DNA from: Nocardia sp. BMG51109
Lineage (GTDB): Bacteria > Actinomycetota > Actinomycetes > Mycobacteriales > Mycobacteriaceae
DNA length: 64,000 nucleotides
Reading direction: 5' to 3'
NCBI RefSeq assembly: GCF_000526215.1
Contig: NZ_JAFQ01000004.1
Coordinates: 5,456,001-5,520,000, forward strand
Shown here piece by piece: positions 61,076 to 64,000 of this stretch (positions are counted from its first letter, which is position 1; each line of letters opens with the position of its first letter). The translations under genes were made by a program, and so were the position numbers. The notes under the pieces were generated by a model that searched no databases, was not told the DNA's origin, and was given only the letters and a program-made list of their open reading frames with translations.

Positions 61076-61711
61076 ATGAGTGAGAGACTGCTGGACATGA
61101 CCGGGCGAAGACTCTCCAGCGCCGACCGGCGAGCCCAGCTCGTCGGCATTGCCCGCGACGTCATCGCCGCCGAAGGTACCGACGCGCTGACGCTCGCATA
61201 CCTGGCCGGCAGGGCAGGGATCTCCAAGCCCGTCGTCTACGATCACTTCTCCTCGCGCTCGGCGCTGCTGCTGTCGCTGTATGAGGACTTCGACCATCGG
61301 CACATCGCTGATCTGCGTGCGGCGATAGCGCGCACCCCGCTGGATCTGCGGCAGCGGGTCGAAGCGATTGCGACGGCTCATATTGCGTGCGTGGTCGCCC
61401 AAGGCGCCGAACTCGGTGGAGTGGTGGCCGCACTGGTCGGCACACCGGACCTCGAGAGTGCCAGGCGGGAATCCGAACGCCGCTACGTAGAGATCTGCCG
61501 GCAAGGCATACGAAGCGCCGACGGCGCCGCGGACCTCGACGAGGAAGCAGCGATCGCATTCATAGGCGCGGCGGATGCACTCGGCCATGCGGCCGCTCGC
61601 GGAACGATCAGTCCTGACAGCGCCCGATCGACCCTCACCACCGTGCTGCTCAGCCTGGTCACCTGCTCCGACCGAAGGACTCGACAGGTGCGCCGCCGTC
61701 CTGCCGGGTGA
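61076..61711 (+). CDS. TetR-family regulator
   Basis: The 211-residue protein has a TetR HTH (RAQLVGIARDVIAAEGTDALTLAYLAGRAGISKPVVYDHFSSRSALLLSLY, in two parts at residues 19-68) and a helical ligand-binding domain. ATG 61076 lies only two bases from the palindrome and lacks a ribosome binding site, so a leaderless transcript or a start at ATG 61097 is possible. Its target is evidently the divergent quinone reductase and itself. Confidence 0.88.
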   Translation: MSERLLDMTGRRLSSADRRAQLVGIARDVIAAEGTDALTLAYLAGRAGISKPVVYDHFSSRSALLLSLYEDFDHRHIADLRAAIARTPLDLRQRVEAIATAHIACVVAQGAELGGVVAALVGTPDLESARRESERRYVEICRQGIRSADGAADLDEEAAIAFIGAADALGHAAARGTISPDSARSTLTTVLLSLVTCSDRRTRQVRRRPAG

Positions 61712-61796
61712 TGGCATGGATCCCTGGCGGCGCGCACGGGGTGGGCAGCCGTCCTGCCGTACCATCCGTGCCGACCGATCAACGAAGGACCAACTC

Positions 61797-62414
61797 TTGC
61801 GCAAGCTCGTGTACTTCATCGCCTCGACTCTGGACGGTTTCATCGCCGGTCCCGACGGCTCCGACCCCACTGGTCCCGGCGGCTTCTGGGCCCCGTCCGC
61901 TGACTACGTGCAGCACCTCATCGACGAGTACCCCGAGACCCTGCCGGGCCCGGCCCGGGCCGCGCTCGGTGTCACCGCCGAAGGCGTCCACTTCGACACC
62001 GTCGTCGAGGGCCGCAAAAGCTATGAGGTCGGCCTCGCGGCCGGCGTAACCGACGCTTACGCCCACCTCGAGCACCTGGTCTTCTCCCGCACGCTGACCG
62101 AAAGCCCGGACCCCGGAATCGAACTCGTCGCCGACGACCCGGTAGCGGCGGTACGGGAGCTGAAACGCGATGGCGGCAAAGACATCTGGCTCGTCGGCGG
62201 CGGGGAACTGGCCGGCGCACTCTACGGCGAGATCGACCGCATGATCGTCAAACTCAGCCCGCTCACCATCGGCACCGGCATACCCCTCTTCGGACGGAAC
62301 GCGGCCTTCGCGCCCAACGCCTGGAGGCTCATCGACCACACCGTCCTCGAGAGCGGCGCGGCCTTCCTCACCTACGACCGGGTCCTCGGCACGCCGCAGT
62401 CCTCCAGCACGTAG
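61797..62414 (+). CDS. Dihydrofolate-reductase-family (RibD C-domain-like) protein
   Basis: The 205-residue protein begins RKLVYFIASTLDGFIAGPDG and ends with LVGGGELAGALYGEIDRMIVKLSPLTIGTGIPLF, the fold of RibD-C/DHFR-like proteins of unknown substrate (YyaP/YwjB-like). Genuine folate reductase residues cannot be assumed. TTG 61797 lies eight bases from AAGGA. It stands between the TetR gene and the convergent amidase. Confidence 0.85.
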   Translation: MRKLVYFIASTLDGFIAGPDGSDPTGPGGFWAPSADYVQHLIDEYPETLPGPARAALGVTAEGVHFDTVVEGRKSYEVGLAAGVTDAYAHLEHLVFSRTLTESPDPGIELVADDPVAAVRELKRDGGKDIWLVGGGELAGALYGEIDRMIVKLSPLTIGTGIPLFGRNAAFAPNAWRLIDHTVLESGAAFLTYDRVLGTPQSSST

Positions 62415-62549
62415 ACGCGGGAGGATCGGATCACCCGTGGAGGATTCACGTCGTTGCCTCCCGTACCGGGCCGGCCCCGACCGCGACTTCACCCTCCCCG
62501 GGAGCACGTTCTTCCGGGGCGGCTTCGGCTCCGAACCGAAGTTCGCGCC

Positions 62550-64000
62550 CTACCTGGGTATCTCGAAGCCGCCGATGTTCTGCTCGAGCAGTTCGGCCAG
62601 CCGCAGCGGCGTGCGGTCCTCGAACATCGGGCCGATCAGCTGCACCCCCACCGGCAGGCCTTCGGGGGACCGGCCCGCGGGTATGGCGGTGGCGGGAAGG
62701 CCGGGCATGGTCGCCACACCGGGCCAGACCATCTGGTCGCCGTATGGGTACGCGACGCCGTCGGTGTCGATTCGCTGTTCCCGCGCGTCGGGGGTGTGGT
62801 CGTGTGGGAACGCGGGAGTCGGCGTGATCGGGCACACCACGGCGTCGAACTCGGCGAAGAGCTGCCGCCAGCCGTGGCGGTGCAGCTCGCGACGGTTGTT
62901 GGCCTCGATCCAGTCGCGGTGACTGAACACCGTGCCACGCAACCATGCCGCGTCGCGGCTCCGGTCCTCGGCGTCGAGTCCGGCCGCGGCGGCCCGCAGC
63001 TGTTCGTATCTCTCCGCGGGAAAACTCGCGGCGACGCTCGAAACCATCAACTGCGTGTAGAGCGTGGCGGCCTCGGTCAGGTCGGGCAACAGTGGACTGT
63101 GCCGTTCGACGCGGGCGCCGGCGGCGGCGAGCGCATCGGCGACGCGGTTCACCGCGGCCCGCACGGCGGAACCGGTGGGAAGGAGCGGATGCTCGTCGAG
63201 GACCAGGACCCGGAAGTCGCGGAGCTCTAGATGACGCGCGGCCGGCAGCGCCAGGTCGAACGCGACGCCGAGGGTCAGGGGATCCGGGCCCGCCATCACG
63301 TCCAGCAGCAGCGTGAGGTCGCGAGCGGTTCGGGCCATCGGGCCGACGACGGCGAGGTCGCCTTCGGCCGGCAAGGCCGGCGCGGGCGGCGGGACCATAC
63401 CGCGTGCCGCCACCAGCCCGAAGGTCGGTTTGTGTGCGTAGATGCCGCAGAAATGCGCGGGTGTGCGCAACGAACCCGCGAGGTCGGAGCCGAGGGACAG
63501 CGCGCCGAATCCGGCCGCCAGGGCCGCCGCCGATCCACCGGAGGATCCGCCCGGCGTGCGATCGAGATCCCACGGGTTGTTGGTGGTGCCGTAGATCTCG
63601 TTGAAGGTCTGCCAATCCTTCAGCATCAACGGCACATTGGTCTTACCGAGCACCACGGCGCCGGCCGCCTTCAACCGCGCCACCTGCACCGCGTCCTCGG
63701 TCGGCACATAGTCCTCGTACTGCGGCATACCCCAGGTAGTGGGCAGCCCGGCGATGTTGTAGGACTCTTTGACCGTCACCGGAATTCCGAGTAGCGGCCG
63801 GTCCTCGCCGCGGGCGCGCGCCTCGTCGGCCCGGCGTGCGGCGGCCCGCGCACGGTCGAAGTCCGGCACGCAGATCGCGTTGATCGCCTTGTCGTCCCGC
63901 TCGATACGAGCGATCGTCTCCTCGGTCAGCTCCACCGAGCTCACTTCACCAGCGCGCAACGCAGCCGAAAGCGCTTCGGCCGACCGATAACTCCAGTCCA
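62550..64000 (-). CDS. Amidase signature enzyme, N-terminus beyond window edge
   Basis: The frame is open to the right window edge (DWSYRSAEALSAALRAGEVSSVEL), so the true start is outside. The amidase signature is complete: GIPVTVKESYN with the catalytic Lys, TPGGSSGGSAAALAAG with the cis-Ser and nucleophilic Ser, and GSLRTPAHFCGIYAHKPT. The C-terminus has LPVGVQLIGP. It hydrolyses an unidentified amide, as in aryl acylamidases or GatA-like enzymes. It is convergent with the DHFR-family gene. Confidence 0.9.
   Translation of the reverse strand, partial: DWSYRSAEALSAALRAGEVSSVELTEETIARIERDDKAINAICVPDFDRARAAARRADEARARGEDRPLLGIPVTVKESYNIAGLPTTWGMPQYEDYVPTEDAVQVARLKAAGAVVLGKTNVPLMLKDWQTFNEIYGTTNNPWDLDRTPGGSSGGSAAALAAGFGALSLGSDLAGSLRTPAHFCGIYAHKPTFGLVAARGMVPPPAPALPAEGDLAVVGPMARTARDLTLLLDVMAGPDPLTLGVAFDLALPAARHLELRDFRVLVLDEHPLLPTGSAVRAAVNRVADALAAAGARVERHSPLLPDLTEAATLYTQLMVSSVAASFPAERYEQLRAAAAGLDAEDRSRDAAWLRGTVFSHRDWIEANNRRELHRHGWRQLFAEFDAVVCPITPTPAFPHDHTPDAREQRIDTDGVAYPYGDQMVWPGVATMPGLPATAIPAGRSPEGLPVGVQLIGPMFEDRTPLRLAELLEQNIGGFEIPR

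Overview
The window is 64 kb of GC-rich actinobacterial chromosome, most likely from Nocardia or a close relative. The indicators are a complete conservon (sensor kinase, roadblock protein, DUF742 protein, small GTPase, then two P450s), a DUF397/XRE-DUF5753 pair, a single-chain acyl-CoA carboxylase, and many GTG/TTG starts with ATGA or GTGA gene overlaps. The genus is inferred from gene content. I saw no rRNA, tRNA, CRISPR array or intact insertion sequence.

Layout. 1-11.1 kb is accessory: small hypothetical operons, XRE regulators, a resolvase-like protein without a DNA-binding domain, a class IV aminotransferase, an XRE-SUMF1 fusion, a cutA remnant, a luciferase-like oxidoreductase, and two ArsR systems (one beside a ketopantoate-reductase-like gene, one divergent from a nitroreductase) with clear palindromic operators. 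11.4-15.8 kb carries an AurF-like diiron oxygenase divergent from a BC-BCCP-CT acyl-CoA carboxylase. 16.3-21.8 kb is the conservon; its first P450 has ExxW where ExxR is expected. 21.8-25.2 kb holds an AI-2E-type transporter, a DUF4239 protein and a TetR regulator.

25.8-45.4 kb is the most interesting part and is rich in tyrosine-derived chemistry. Segment A (25.8-29.3 kb, plus strand) reads as a phenylpropanoid-like operon: an MIO-type aromatic amino-acid ammonia-lyase broken by an internal deletion and frameshift, a putative heme-dependent tyrosine hydroxylase, a catechol-type O-methyltransferase, and a phenolic acid decarboxylase fused to the dimerisation domain of another methyltransferase. 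Segment B (34.8-45.4 kb) encodes an aminotransferase, 4-hydroxyphenylpyruvate dioxygenase, a UbiA prenyltransferase, a polyprenyl diphosphate synthase, two methyltransferases, a tocopherol-cyclase-family protein, a P450 and an FAD monooxygenase. This set matches tocopherol/plastoquinone logic (tyrosine, 4-hydroxyphenylpyruvate, homogentisate, prenylation, methylation, chromanol closure) plus oxidative tailoring, so it probably makes an undescribed prenylated hydroquinone or chromanol. Between A and B lie an MFS exporter coupled to a cysteine-synthase-like enzyme, a His-rich small membrane protein behind a CsoR-like palindrome, and a VWA-domain surface protein.

45.8-64 kb returns to general metabolism: a small secreted protein, an SGNH hydrolase, an acetate module (acetyl-CoA synthetase, acetate symporter, DUF485 protein), a second SSF symporter with a two-TM partner and a LytS/LytT-type two-component system, a DUF574 methyltransferase, the DUF397/XRE pair, debris of a Ser/Thr kinase and a methyltransferase, a flavodoxin-fold quinone reductase divergent from a TetR regulator across a perfect palindrome, a DHFR-family protein and an amidase cut by the window edge.
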